From the NCBI GenBank assembly GCA_940337035.1, contig CALNHX010003587.1:1-64000 (forward strand): 64,000 nucleotides of DNA. The letters are read 5' to 3'. A program made the translations under genes and the position numbers. The stretch's first letter is position 1. Every line of letters starts with the position of its first letter. Below the pieces are notes generated by a model that was given only the letters and a program-made list of their open reading frames with translations, was not told where the DNA came from and searched no databases. Shown here piece by piece: positions 1 to 11,775 of the stretch. The DNA comes from Agriotes lineatus. Lineage: Eukaryota; Arthropoda; Insecta; Coleoptera; Elateridae.

Positions 1-620
1 TAAGAAATGAAATTAATATCAGTGTTGTAAGCAGTAAACTATAAATTCCGAAACGTTTATTTGTATAAAATTGCGATTTGAAATTGCTCTATTATATATT
101 ATATGTTCAAATTTATAATATTTTAATTTAAAAAGCGGGGTACGGACTACGTAAAAACAATATTTTTTCACTACAAAGATTATATAGGACATTCTTCAGA
201 CGAAAATATCCACCGTTGAGATGTATGGTATTTCCAAGTTGTCTTTTCGTATTTGTATTTTCTAGTCCAGGGTAAATAGCCCAATATCAGTTAAAATTTC
301 TTAAAACAAAGTATAAAGCTAAAATTGGTAAATATATACATTTGAGTACGCTGATTCTGCATATCTAGTATTGTGGGCTGAAGCAAAACCTCATATAAAC
401 TTAGACTCAAACAAAAATTAGTATACAGGGAGATTTTACGTGGCTGATTACAAATATGAAATCAAAATTACTATAAAAAATGGCAGATTCAGTATGGCGG
501 CCACATGTGAAAAATCAGCAGACCAAAATTGGTATACAGGGGTTTTCGAAGCAGGTGATTACAGATTCGAAGTCAAAATACTGTAAATAAAATGGCGGAT
601 TCTCTGTGCGTTGATAATTT
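1..620. other. AT-rich stretch, no gene seen
   Basis: No convincing reading frame, RNA gene or terminal repeat was found. Two loosely similar segments occur at about 412-495 and 520-610 (both include 'ggtatacaggg/gtatacaggg' followed by tac/gattac-aaatatgaa-type text and 'atggc(a/g)gatt'), suggesting a diverged tandem duplication of about 110 bp. Confidence 0.4.
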
Positions 621-3033
621 TCTATCACAAGACTTGAATTATGGTTTTGTACTACTTTGGCCATGCAATTAGTTTGGCTTAAGTTTTTCTTAAAAACCTC
701 TACAGCATACATGCAAAATTTACTCGAATCTCTTGGTTTTTATCAAATTATTAATCAACCTACAAGGGTATCAAACAATTCTGCTTCGCTTATCGATATA
801 ATATTTGTATCTGATAATTCATTAGTTGTTGATAGCGGTGTAATTGATTGTCATCTAGCTGACCATGATCTTGTGTTTTGTGATATTAAAATCGATGTAC
901 CTGCCCAAATTGCATCAAAAATAACGTTTCGTAATTTCAAAAAAATTAATCTTGACTTATTTCAGGCTGACCTTAACGCTATGCCTTTTCATTACATATT
1001 TCGATCACCTGACGTTAACGAAAAATTGCGATTATTTAATGAAATGATTTTGCAGTTGTTTGATAAACATGCTCCTCTTAAAACCTGTAACTTCACTAAA
1101 TCATATGCCCCCTGGATAACTGACATCTTAAAATACCTTATGTCGTTAAGAGATAAGGCTAAAGCCAGATTTCGAAAAACTAAATTACTTCAGCACTGGG
1201 AGTACTATAAATCTTTGCGAAATTTATCTACCCTCTCATTAAAGAATGAAAAGAAAGCATATTTTAATTTTGTATCATCTAATCGTGATAGCACCGCTTT
1301 ATGGAAACATTTAAATATTCTCGGCCTTAGCAGAGAAAAACATACCGTTATACCAGAAAATCTGAAGGATCTTAACATGATCAACGATTACTTTGTAAAT
1401 GGTATTCCCACTGTTAATAATAATGGACATACAGTCCCTCTCGACATTTATAAAGAGACCACCTACAAAAATTTAAATTTTACCTTTTCTCCGGTTGATA
1501 CCACAACTGTATTCCAAATTATGAATAAAATCAAATCAAATGCATTTGGTAATGATAATATTAATATAACTATGTTAAAGCTGTGTTGTCCGGTTATAAT
1601 ACCCTACGTCACCCATATTATTAACTCTTGTATTATTAGCAATATTTTCCCCCAGTGTTGGAAACATGCAATTGTCATGCCACTTCCTAAAAATAAGCAA
1701 CCGACCAAAATTAATGACCTACGTCCCATTAGTCTTCTTCCGACGTTGTCCAAACTATTTGAAAAAGTTATTCACTTTCAACTTAACACTTTCATTAATA
1801 ATAATAATGTTTTACCTCCGGTGCAATCTGGTTTTCGATCTGGCTATAGCTGTACTACTGCTTTGCTAAAAGTAACTGACGATATTTTAGGTGCCACGGA
1901 CGAGGGCAAGGTCACTGCACTTGTGTTGTTAGATTAAAGCAAGGCATTTGACACAGTGAATCACGAAACTCTTATCATGATTCTAAAATACCTGGGGGTT
2001 GGTCATGCTGCTACCTCTTTAATCGCAAGCTATCTTTGTAATCGAACACAATCTGTCAGTTTGGACAATAATATGTCTGGTTCACTATCAGTAGGTCAAG
2101 GAGTTCCACAGGGATCAATTTTGGGCCCCTTGTTGTTTTCAATATATACATCTGTGTTTATGCAACATGTTAAATTCTCAAAAATTCATATTTATGCGGA
2201 TGATACTCAATTATACCATTCATTTAAAGCAGCAAACTGGAGGAATGCTGTTGATGAAATAAATTTGGATCTGCAGTATATCTATGATGTTTCCGTTAAA
2301 CACTCACTTAAGATAAACCCCGACAAATCTGCCGCGTTACTGTTCGGTAATAAAAATATCTGCCATAATTTAGTTAATATTGCTAACATTAATATTAATA
2401 ATGTTAAAATTCCTTTCGTGACTAAAGCCAAAAGTCTAGGTTTAACGCTAGACAATACTTTCCGTTATAGAGATCAAATATCCAAATATATTTTTCAGAG
2501 TTACCAACATCTTAGAAAGCTCTATCCTCATAGGTCATATTTAAACTGCAAAAACTAAAAAAAAATTGTGCGAAGCTTTTGTTCTTTCGCAATTCAATTA
2601 TTGTGTTCCTGTGTATCACTCAGCATTAGACGCCATTACCACCCATAGAATTCAAAAGATTCAAAATGCTTGCTTGAGATTTATATACGGCATTAGAAAA
2701 TATGAGCGTATATCTTACAAGCTAGTTGATGCAGGTTGGCTGACAATGCAAAATCGTAGAATACTGCAGTCCCAATGTCTCTTTCATCAAATTTTATCAA
2801 ACAAGAAACCTCCTTATTTATACAATAAGATTACCTTTAGAACTGATGTTCATAATATTTCTACTAGATTTAGAGGCCAAATTTCACCACCTCTCCATAA
2901 AACAACCTTATTCGAGCGGTCATTCTCGTTTCAGATATATGCAATGTATAACAGTTTACCTTTTAATCTTAAAGTCTACAGTTCTACATTATTTAAATCA
3001 AAATTGTATTTAGACCTTTTGCAAAAACAATAA
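621..3033 (+). pseudogene. 5'-truncated non-LTR retrotransposon (CR1/L2-like), endonuclease end plus reverse transcriptase
   Basis: Reading from about 657, the protein begins inside the C-terminal half of an APE-type endonuclease (SLIDIIFVSD, then HLADHDLV). It continues through a linker into a reverse transcriptase with LRPISLLPTLSKLFEKV, SKAFDTVNH, QGVPQGSILGPLLFS and the catalytic YADDTQ. The frame is broken twice: an in-frame TAA at 1935-1937 just before SKAFDTVNH, and a frameshift in an A-run at about 2558-2566, after which a 155-residue C-terminal part continues. The style of RT (SKAFDTVNH with YADDT) fits the CR1/L2/Jockey superfamily; exact clade is not settled. It cannot make a full product. 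Confidence 0.85.
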
Positions 3034-3343
3034 CTTGTTTACCGAACTGTCCACAAGTTAATGCCATATTTTGTTTGTTTGGATAGCAGTACATCTTTTC
3101 AGCGTTAAATATTTTTTGTTTCACCGTCACAGGATATCTTTAGTTTTTATAAGGTTTGTTTTAGGGTTAGGAATTCATTCTGTGTCATTTTGTTCTTTTT
3201 TTTCTCAAGGTTTAGATGGTAGAGCAGGAGTAGGGTTAACCAAAACTGAATCTCGCCTTGTGGTTGATGTGCTTTTGCAATTGATTAGTTTTTTTTTGTG
3301 TACTCATGTGTATTTGCTTCTTGTATGAGCGCATCAATAAAGT

Positions 3344-3372
<29 letters not shown>
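3034..3372 (+). repeat. 3' UTR and (TTA)n tail of the CR1/L2-like LINE
   Basis: The stretch after the RT stop has no coding signal and ends in 'caataaag' followed by about nine TTA units (3343-3371). A short microsatellite tail is what CR1/L2/I-type LINEs leave at their 3' end, so this marks the insertion's 3' boundary. Confidence 0.7.
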
Positions 3373-3374
<2 letters not shown>

Positions 3375-4046
3375 CATACTACTTCAACTAAAAATATTAA
3401 AGAAGCAAGACAATATGATCTACTTATACACAACCAGCTGCGACAAAACTTGCAATAGTAGTATGTTCTTTCTTTGCAATACTTGCAGTACCATCCTTTG
3501 TGTGGGGGAGCATCAGGCTGCTCTCGCAATCATATTACTTAAAAGTAACTCAATAAACACGTTGATTGTAGCATTGTTTATCAACCTATAAAATATCACC
3601 ATGGCCAACGAGTGTTCCTAACAACATACAAAGTAATCGTTCTATCAACCACATCTATCCTCCTCCCCCGTCTTAGTAATATTATAAAATATAACAACTT
3701 CTGATTTTGCATTTGCTCCAGTGATTTCACAAATGTATCATGGTGCACAGACGACACTAGCAAAATTTTTTAACTTTCTTTGGCATGAAGTTAAACCACT
3801 GAAGTTTTACAAGAAATCATAATTTTCAAATACTGGAGATAACTATTTTTCTAAAATTAGCATAAATAATTACACAAATCATGGACAGATTTGTATGCAA
3901 AAGAGTGACTAATTTAAGCAGCAGAAATAATTTAAAAATTTTACAAAAAGTTATGTAAATTTTACGGAAAAATGAAAAATGTAAACAATGCTTAGATTAC
4001 ATGAAAACATTTCCTGTAATGTCCCTTGTAGGTACCTTAAAGCATG
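3373..4046. other. Unannotated AT-rich stretch
   Basis: No coding, RNA or terminal-repeat signal was recognised. Confidence 0.4.
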
Positions 4047-4048
4047 TA

Positions 4049-4771
4049 CAGTCAGACCTCGCCGTTCGCGGGGGTTACGTTCCAGAAGAATGCCGCGAAG
4101 CAAAAAACCGCGATGCGCAAGTAAACACATAAATGATTAAAACGGGGTTAGGTTCCATAAACTAGATTTATTTATACTATGCAATCTCAAAAAATTCAAA
4201 AATACATAAACGTGCTTATACAAACTAAAATTCCATACGTAACAGAAGTCTGCCACTTGAATCTAGAGCTCGAATGTCCATTTGTTTATTCAAGTTATAA
4301 TTTTAAAATTTATTTCAGGTCCAATTTGGTAGTAAGGGATTCAAAGAAATAGGCTCGATAAGTGTGTTTACAAGTTCGTGATAAATAATGTTATTTAGGT
4401 GTTCATGACATAAACCGCATACGTCTACTTTATTTACTTACGGCCGGTATGAAGGTCACTAACCTGACGTTAACTTTAAATCGCTGTTAAAATAAACAAA
4501 AGCTCATCAAAACGTTGGCGCTTATGACATATTTTTCATTAGTAAACACACTTTTATGCGCTTTTGTTTATTTTAACAGCAAATTAAAGTTAACGTCAGA
4601 TTAGTGGCCTTCATAAGACCGGTGTGTGAAAGTTGAAACAGTTAACGTTGGCAATTCCATCCGCGAACGGCAAATCAAATATCCGCGAACGGCAAAAAAA
4701 TGGAGCACAAAGGTGCCCCGCGTAAAATCAAATCAGCGAACTACAAAGCCGCGAATGGCGAGGTCTGACTG
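4049..4771. mobile_element. Tc1/pogo-like non-autonomous element
   Basis: Terminal inverted repeats begin CAGTCAGACCTCGCCGTTCG and end with the reverse complement (gcgaatggcgaggtctgactg). A TA dinucleotide lies on each side (4047-4048, 4772-4773), as expected of Tc1/mariner/pogo insertions. There is no transposase ORF. A separate palindromic MITE (4442-4624) sits inside. A related, opposite-orientation copy is at 60018-60542. Confidence 0.8.
4442..4624. mobile_element. Palindromic MITE, family 'GCCGGTC', copy 1
   Basis: Nearly full-length inverted repeat: gccggt...ctgacgttaactttaa... against ...ttaaagttaacgtcagattagtggcc...accggt. Copies 2 and 3 are at 43463-43650 and 61078-61261. It is nested in the pogo-like element. 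Confidence 0.8.
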
Positions 4772-4783
4772 TATAGTTAAATA

Positions 4784-5004
4784 AATATTTTTATCTTCAT
4801 CAGTGTTGTTATAGACTCTTAACCAAATTAATTTTAGTATCGTTAAGATCTTCATTACCGCACTGAGTGCGGTAATGGATATTACCGCACTCAGTGCGGT
4901 AATGGATAGATATTACCGCACTCAGTGTGGTAATGAACATTACCGCACTCTCTTTGTATAAAACAATACGTTGAACCAGAATTTATTGATGAAGATAAAA
5001 TATT
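4784..5004. repeat. Hairpin holding a tandem array of 23-bp palindromes
   Basis: Outer arms at 4784-4802 and 4987-5004 (tatcttcatca against tgatgaagata). Inside are three 23-bp palindromes, ATTACCGCACT-(G/C)-AGTGCGGTAAT, at 4854-4876, 4881-4903 and 4912-4934 (one mismatch in the third), and a half copy at 4939-4950. They are spaced by 4-8 bp of 'ggat' text. Function unknown. Confidence 0.85.
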
Positions 5005-5028
5005 GAACAATACTCGTTTGCTTATGGC

Positions 5029-5112
5029 ACTTAACGAGATTCGTTTGATTGCCGCAAAACTCGGCTCACCGCCTCGTTTTTGGCAATCTAACTCGTGTCG
5101 TTAAGATGCTCA
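5029..5112. repeat. CTCG hairpin b
   Basis: Quasi-palindrome. The core reads AAAA-CTCG-GC-(TCACC)-GC-CTCG-TTTT with CTCG at 5060-5063 facing CTCG at 5073-5076. TTGCC/GGCAA and cttaacga/tcgttaag pair further out. Confidence 0.7.
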
Positions 5113-5165
5113 TAATCAAACTTGTATCGTTAATATCTATTATCTACTTTGCGTTCGTACTGAGG

Positions 5166-5197
5166 CTATTACGATACGCGTTTGCGTATCGTAATAG
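5166..5197. repeat. Perfect 14-bp hairpin
   Basis: CTATTACGATACGC, a 4-nt loop (gttt), then its exact reverse complement. No CTCG mismatch here. Confidence 0.85.
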
Positions 5198-5264
5198 ACA
5201 CAAAGCGATGCTATAATAAAAATACTAAACATTTTCATTTTTTTGCTTAAAAAAGTGGCAAAGT

Positions 5265-5411
5265 CGATAAAATACTGTATGATACCTCGTTTATAAGGCA
5301 TTTTGTAGCACTTACTCCTTTAGGGCACTCCTCGCTTCGCTCGTCGTACCCTAAATCCGTGCGTGCTACAAAATGCTTCTTATAAAACTCGTATCATAAT
5401 ATACTATTTTA
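5265..5411. repeat. CTCG hairpin d with conserved AT-rich ends
   Basis: Arms of about 65 nt pair through gcattttgtagcac/gtgctacaaaatgc and tttaggg/ccctaaa. Near the loop, CACTCCTCGC faces GCTCGTCGTA, giving two successive TC-over-TC mismatches. The right end reads catAATATACTATTTTA, and the left end is its approximate inverse (TAAAATACTGTATgatac). Confidence 0.7.
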
Positions 5412-6495
5412 AGTGATAGATACATTTATGTACTTCATGGACTCACAGGCTTAAACCGCGTGATGGAAGGTTAAATATTTTGAGTAAAAAATTGTATAAT
5501 CATTAATCACCAATTTGCCGTCCTAGGCTTCAGCCTGTGTGAAAGTTGGCAAATGAAATTACTTCCCGCCCTTCACTCGTACTGAACTCTTAACTTTTCA
5601 AACGCCTTTAACTTACCAGAAAATTAAATACTGATTTACAAAGCAAATATGTATTCCAAACATCTGCTTAAACCTAAATATTTAAACAAGGTCAACCCAG
5701 CACATTTTATTATTGTTTACAAATATGTAATTGCTGAAGCATATACACAAGTGAAAAGCAAGAATATTAATTTTAAAAACTCCCTGTTTCAGAATACCTT
5801 TATTTCGCCAAAAGACGCCACGAGAAGCAGCCATGAACAGCCCCAACATGGAACAGCATGGAATATACTTGAACTGGCTGAAAAAGCCGCATCATAAAAA
5901 TGCCACAAATGGAACCGATGCTATTGCACTCTACAGATTTCTGGACGTATGTGCTATTATGTTATTATGAATATTAACATGTTGCTGGTGCACTTTTTGT
6001 TGCTTTAAATAAATTTCTAGACAGATTCTTCCTCCTCCTCGGAAGATTCAAATTCATTGCGAAACTCTGCAACCTACAAATAATTATGTACAGCATATTC
6101 TAAAACCGTGTGTGTAACAGAGTGCAAATGAAATTGTAGCGATAAAGATTATTACTACTAAAATTAAGCAGCAAATACATTTAGCAGTACTAGCTGTTCT
6201 ATGTTAGCTGTTAGAAATAACTAATAAATTATTATACGGATGGGGCCATAATCATATACAGTGAAAATTCATGAACTGCGAACACGAGTAAATCAAGGCG
6301 AATTTACGATTGCCTAAAAATACGCCAAGACCGATGGATAGTCGGTCTAAGGTACTCTGATATTAATCCACGGGTCGTCTGCGTTGATTGTTTAAGTAAT
6401 TGTTCAACGCAGACGCCTAGTGTAATTTTTTTTATTTTATCCTATTATGTTATTATGACAATATCTCCTTCGCAACGAGTTGCGTTAAGATGCAT
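5412..6495. other. Unannotated stretch with weak palindromes
   Basis: A short weak inverted repeat surrounds 5515-5560 (caatttgcc ... ggcaaatg around 'ctaggcttcagcct'). No gene was recognised; a short open frame at 5649-5897 has no familiar motif. Confidence 0.35.
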
Positions 6496-6517
6496 TTAAC
6501 AACACTAGTGTTGTTAA
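6496..6517. repeat. Perfect 22-bp palindrome
   Basis: TTAACAACACT joined to AGTGTTGTTAA, with no loop. Confidence 0.9.
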
Positions 6518-6562
6518 GAAAAATAACATAACGATACTTTATTAGCATTAATCACATGTTGA

Positions 6563-6690
6563 CAGCACTGAAATGTATTGTCAGTCTATGTCAAATTCGA
6601 TGTTAGTAGGTTAGGTTTTGTTTGTTATTTGACACAAACTGACGCAAAAGTTAACCTGAAAATCTCAAATTTAACATAACCTGACAGTGC
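6563..6690. mobile_element. Palindromic MITE, family 'GCACTG', copy 1
   Basis: Begins GCACTG and ends CAGTGC; the inner arms (gtcaaattcga...ggttaggttttg against caaaagttaacc...caaatttaac) pair along most of the length. A related copy lies at about 59710-59822. Confidence 0.65.
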
Positions 6691-6808
6691 TACCACCAAT
6701 ACAGTATTGAGTTTTTATTTTACTAGTGATACCACCACTCGCTGTTGTGTCATTAATAACCATTTTTCCTATTTTTTCAAGATTAGTATTTTAGGATAAA
6801 ATAAACCG

Positions 6809-6945
6809 TGTTACGATATACGTAACGTTATTCGCTTTCTACATTACTCGAGAATTTTAAAGAACTCGCTCCTAACGTCGCTCGTTCATTCAAACTATTC
6901 TCTTGTAATGTAAAAACCTTGATAACGTTACTTGTATCGTAAATT
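6809..6945. repeat. CTCG hairpin g
   Basis: Outer arms ttacgata/atcgtaa and cgtaacgttat/ataacgtta; cattac/gtaatg further in. Near the loop, GAA-CTCG (6865-6868) faces CTCG-TTC (6881-6884). Confidence 0.6.
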
Positions 6946-7445
6946 ACTATAAATTAATTATTATATCACAGATAGAATGTATGAGGTACTGTTATTCTGT
7001 GATTAATTCAGGTGATAAATTCAGAGTTGAAAAACAGGATTTTTAGAGTACAGTACAGTAAAAGAAGGTAGTTCTTAAAGTAAAACGCATTCTGAAGAAA
7101 GAAATAATTTCTTCCGAACAAACTAATTCAGTAAAAAAAGATGCAAACAAAAATAAAACTATTTTTATTTCAAACAACAAAATTCAAAAAGTTTAAATTA
7201 GCTCTTGTTCAAAGAGCCTGCCTTCTTGCGCTAAACAATATCCTAAGCGATCATAGAAACGTATTAGTGCTAGTACTCTGAACAACCTTGTTAATTTTTA
7301 AACGCAGTTCTTCAAATCGTTTGTTGTAGTGAAAACGACTTTTCAGAGGAAGTTTTAGGCATATCTGTCACAGTTTCACAAAATTCCATACTTCTGAAAT
7401 GACCAACGGGAAGAATATCGCAGCTAAATCTACTAGTTTTGCAAT

Positions 7446-7688
7446 TTATTTAAATAAATAGTCTGGATAGTCATTAGCGGTAATACAAACCTCTTTTAAA
7501 TACCTGTCTTCATTGGGAACATTAGGGCTTTTGTGCTTTTGGGGAGAAACACATCCAAAGTTTCCAAAATTTGAAATAACTCCATGTAACGTTGATAACG
7601 ATAAAGAACGCCTATTTTCAAATTTTGTGAAAGAATTTTCAATTTCCAGGACCGTTGGACCCTGATAATACCATTTTACAATTTGCAC
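7446..7688 (-). pseudogene. Transposase N-terminal helix-turn-helix fragment (DUF4817-like)
   Basis: An 80-residue frame reads IVKWYYQ, then FENRRSLSLSTLHGVISNF, then GCV and a (K)SPNVPNED stretch. This order (an 'IV..YYQ' start, a second helix pair, 'GSV', basic 'R.P....ED' hinge) is that of the DNA-binding half of Tc1/mariner-like transposases of the DUF4817 type. No DDE half follows in frame, so it is a fragment. Identification is by motif order only. Confidence 0.5.
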
Positions 7689-7840
7689 TGTTCCGTTGCT
7701 TCGTAGTTATCGATTTTAAGATAGAAATGACAGCAGATATTATCTACTGACAAAATACGCGAACTGTCAAAGTTAAATTCTCGGCATTTGTAAATTCGAC
7801 ATATCGTCTGCCGTGTTCGTAGTAAGAAAAATCTCTCTGG

Positions 7841-8058
7841 TATAACAGCAATGAGATAACATGAATAACAAAATAGAATGCTTGAGTAAGAAAGAGATGG
7901 CCATACGAAAAAAATATAGTAGTAGGCATGTTTAGTTGACAAATGTCATAATTAAATTAATCGTCAAGCCTTCTCGAATATTTGCTATTATGTTTATCTC
8001 TTTCTTACTCAAGCAATACGTGTTATATTCTTGTTCATGTTATCTCATTGCTGTTATA
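7841..8058. mobile_element. MITE with about 60-bp terminal inverted repeats
   Basis: tataacagcaatgagataac...cttgagtaagaaagagat (7841-7898) is matched in reverse by atctctttcttactcaag...gttatctcattgctgttata (7996-8058). The 100-bp middle has no gene. Confidence 0.8.
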
Positions 8059-9169
8059 TATAATTGCGGCCCTATCGGTATTTTTAATTTGATGAATATA
8101 ACGAATTAAAAAGATTTGCATTAGGGATGGGCATGTGACGTGAAAACAATCGGGCCACGGTGACGGCGGCTCCTGTTATGAACGTTAGTAATATTTGAAA
8201 ATCAGGCCGTGAATGTGAGTAAAAATTTCCAAGGCGTGATTCCAGTTTCATGCTAAATAGTAACGATTTTTTTTCTACAACCAAGAAAAGTACAAATTAT
8301 CAAGATTTTAAATAATTGAAACATTTTGTTGACATTATTGTTATTCGTACAAATGAAAACCTATGGTTACCTGCTTTAAAAAAACGAGTCACTGGTGGCT
8401 TTACTAATATACTCAATAAAGACAGCTTTATTTCTTGCAGTTGCTGTTTTGAGCATTGTTTTTTTAGTCAAAAGAAGATTTTTACCATAAAACTGTGTTT
8501 TATTCTGTTTTGGGTGAACGGAAGCAGTTGTAGTACACTTACTCTTCAGCAGAGCACGCCATATCATTAAATCCAAGTTTTATTGCAAAATATGTAGAAA
8601 TTTGCTTTCATCCAACTAGTCACCAATGTCTCATGAGATACGTGGTTCGAGATGATTAAACAAGTTGTAAAATTATAGGACACAAGCAAGGTGTTACGAG
8701 CAGATATACAATTTGTTAACATTTTACATATAGTCGTTTTGAAACTAGGCAAGACACTACATTTATATTGGCATCATGTTATTTGTAATTTGAAATGTTC
8801 AAAGTTTCCATCTTGCATGGAGGGAAATTTAAAATGTATCAATAGAGATACAAAAACGTTCATAATTCTTGATAGTAACTTATGTCAGTCAAAATAAAGC
8901 TTAATTTAAGTCAAATTGATTTCCGATTAATGAATAATATCATGAATGTTAAATAAAAACAGCCGCTAGAAGCTGCTTTGAAGAATTTAAAAACGTGTGC
9001 AAAGGCACAAATAATTTCGAAATAATTGAAAAAGTTGGACATTTTTTTCTGTAAATAATTGAGCTTATAATATACTGTATTATTGTTAACACCTTTGACT
9101 AATTTTTAGATTTCAATCAGCGCTGTTTATAAATATTTAAAATCTAATGTTTAGACTGTAGAAAAACTT
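8059..9169. other. Unannotated stretch
   Basis: Only short open frames with no recognisable motifs occur on either strand. No terminal repeats were matched. Confidence 0.35.
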
Positions 9170-9319
9170 ACAACAGAGCCAAGACATAACTACTTGGATA
9201 ATTCATTTTTGAAATTCCAACTGGGCCGAAGAATTTGCAAATACATGCCACGAAACAACTAGCATTTTACTCTTCAAACTTTATTAGACCATGCTATATT
9301 GAATTTGGAATACACAGGG

Positions 9320-10280
9320 GGCTATACAAAACTTTACAAACTATTGAAGTCAATGGGGTACAAATATAAAAAAATGATTCCAAAAAATACACGACTGATT
9401 CAAAATATCTGTTGTAAGCAAGCTCAAATTCTTGAAAAATATTTGGAATATACTGAATACTGATGACAAGAAGTGACTTTATTTACCTAAATGAAACCAG
9501 GACATGCCGATCGAAAGCATGATATGAATGGGATATGGTTGAAAGATGATGATAGGTGTACTAATAATAAGATATTGAAATCAGAAGGTAAGAGTTCACA
9601 GTGAGTTCATTGTGATGATTTCCTACCAGGGTGTGAAATTCTTTTAGACTCGTGAATTGAACATCGAGATTACCACAAAAATATGAACAGCGTTATTTTT
9701 CAAAAGTGGGTAGAAAATCAGTTGGTGTCTGATCTAACTAACATTGGGGGTAAATGTGTTATCGCTATGGATAATGCTCCTTATCACTGTTAGGGGAGAG
9801 ACACAACTACTATTTCAAATAGAAAACTCTCCAGGCCTAGCTGTAGGTATAAAAACAAAATTAATTTTGATAAAAATGAAAAAACAACAACTTTGGAATC
9901 TAATTAAAACCAACCTGAATAATTTCAACATAAATTATATAATTGATGAGTTTCTAAAGCAAAACAACATCCATGTTCTAAGGCTTCCTCCCTACTACTG
10001 CATTTACAACACCATTGAACTTATACGGGAATTCAGTAAAAAACGACATAAGTTAATAATGTCAGCCTCAAATTCAAAAGAAAAAGTCAGAAAGGTTTGG
10101 AAGGAAGTCTTGAGCAAATGCGTTGCTGATAAGTGGAGAAACTGCATTAAGCACTGTGAATCTCTTACTAGGAGTGATTGGGTGAAATATATAGGAGAAC
10201 ATTGTGTGATTGGCGTTCCTCTTGTAGAAATTTCGTTAGCAGAATCATCCGAATCTGATGAAGATTCCGATTTGGAATGA
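9320..10280 (+). pseudogene. Degenerate IS630/Tc1-superfamily DDE transposase
   Basis: Pieces in shifting frames follow the order of an insect DDE transposase. First KLYKLLKSMGYKYKKM at 9333 on. Then DYHKNMNSVIFQKWVE at about 9670. Then CVIAMDNAPYH at about 9757, which holds the second catalytic Asp. Finally VLRLPPYYCIYNTIELI at about 9975, equivalent to the usual 'LRLPPYHC..NPIEL' with the third acidic residue. The last part, 9744-10280, is open and ends in an acidic tail (ESDEDSDLE). Several stops (for example right after the Asn-Ala-Pro-Tyr-His motif) and frameshifts make it a dead copy. Confidence 0.75.
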
Positions 10281-11492
10281 TCAAACTGACCCCTTCAGCT
10301 TTAATAAACAGACCTAACAGATGATCCAACAGCAGAAGCACAATATAATGTTGAAAAATGTGCAAATTTTCAGTTTGTTGATAGTTTTCCATTAATTTAT
10401 TAAGTTCTTCTTGGTATAATATTGACGCTTTGTAAACATTTGCCACAAAGACATTTTTTTATACTGAAATAAAATCTGCTAACACTATAGGCCATTCAGT
10501 GAACACAAAAACTTACTTTTTTAATGCATATGCATTCAATTTTTGTACTAGAGATTCTGTATTTTGTTTTGTAGAGGTTTCCACATCTGCATGACGGCAG
10601 GTTGGAATTTAAAAATGACAATTAATGCCAATATTTCTCATTGAGTGTCAAAGTAGATATTTTTCTGGAAATTCTCCCCTGAACTTTGGTGAAATGTAAA
10701 AACAGTTACTAGTTTTGATCACTAAATGGACAATCACGTCATTCTGATACATGCCAGTTGAATAAAATCTTTAAAATCGTTGTTATTTACACAGTAGTGT
10801 GTCATTTCACTGTAATATTTGATTTAAAAACAATTCCTAGTGGGTATGTATATAATTCTCAATTGTAAGTAAATCGCTACTAATTTTGACTTCATCTAAA
10901 ACAGTAATTTCTTCAAATAAACTTGCTTGGAAGCTAGTGGTATTGCAGTCAGAACAAGTCTCTTCATCTTATCAACGTTTATATTGGTTTAATGTACTTT
11001 TCACAAACAAGACTAGTCTAGTCTTTCTAATTCGCCGGTCCTCTCAATTCAAGACTTGTTACCATTTTTGTGTCACTGTTTCATTCGATGCAAGCTTGAA
11101 TGTTCTAATATATAAAGTAACTGATGAGGTGTAGTTAATATGACTTGCACCTAGGTACACAACACTTCAAAGGCATTTTTGCAACTGATGTGAACTGCCT
11201 TGACAAAATAGTTTGTAACGTGAAATATATTTGACTATTCCCCTCAGATAATATAAACCAATCCCATCAATTTTCAAAATTTGAAGCAATCAGAGTCGAA
11301 TACAGCGAATATTTTGCACTAGTGCAATACCCGGGTATTTGCACAAGTGCAATGTCGAGTATTTGCGGGAAGAAGAGCAAACCAGCTAGGTACACAAGAA
11401 ATTTCAGAAAGAAAACTGAAAACTCTTTAAGAATTAATAGTGTGGTATACAAAGGATGCCATGTCTAGGAATAGTCTTGCAATATTCCCCGC
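10281..11492. other. Unannotated stretch
   Basis: No reading frame with a recognisable motif. At 11300-11360 the text 'gtgcaatac-ccgggtatttgcacaagtgcaat' forms a short inverted/direct repeat around 'gtatttgc'. Confidence 0.35.
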
Positions 11493-11568
11493 GTGCATTC
11501 TGTATAATTGGAGTATTTCGCTCGAACGCTTCGCGTTCTCGAGAAATACTCGAATATACAGAATGCAC
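11493..11568. repeat. CTCG hairpin h
   Basis: Tight hairpin: GTGCATTCTGTATA pairs with TATACAGAATGCAC and GAGTATTTC with GAAATACTC. Near the 3-nt loop (TTC), CTCG (11521-11524) faces CTCG (11538-11541), followed by AACGC/GCGTT. Confidence 0.85.
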
Positions 11569-11775
11569 TTTTTAATTTGTATAATGCCAGTCCAGCATAA
11601 ACTGCTATTCACGGCAGAGTTTATTCATAGTTTTTTCGAACTACGCGCACTACTCACTAGGTTCATTTGACATAACTTATATCAAAGAATATAGATCTAT
11701 ATTCTTTGCTTATATCATTGTTTAGAGGTTCACCACGTAAGAGTTAACTAGACTGTTTTGTTATTGTTTAAAGAT

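Noticed and set aside
4854..4950. Possible CRISPR-like array of palindromic repeats
   Set aside because: Spacers are only 4-8 bp and nearly identical, there are no cas genes, and the context is eukaryotic.
5649..5897. 82-residue plus-strand frame
   Set aside because: No motif, no splice or family signal; expected by chance in AT-rich DNA.
9744..10280. Functional host gene (178-residue open frame with acidic tail)
   Set aside because: Its only recognisable motif is a transposase block and the upstream parts are frameshifted, so it is a transposase relic.
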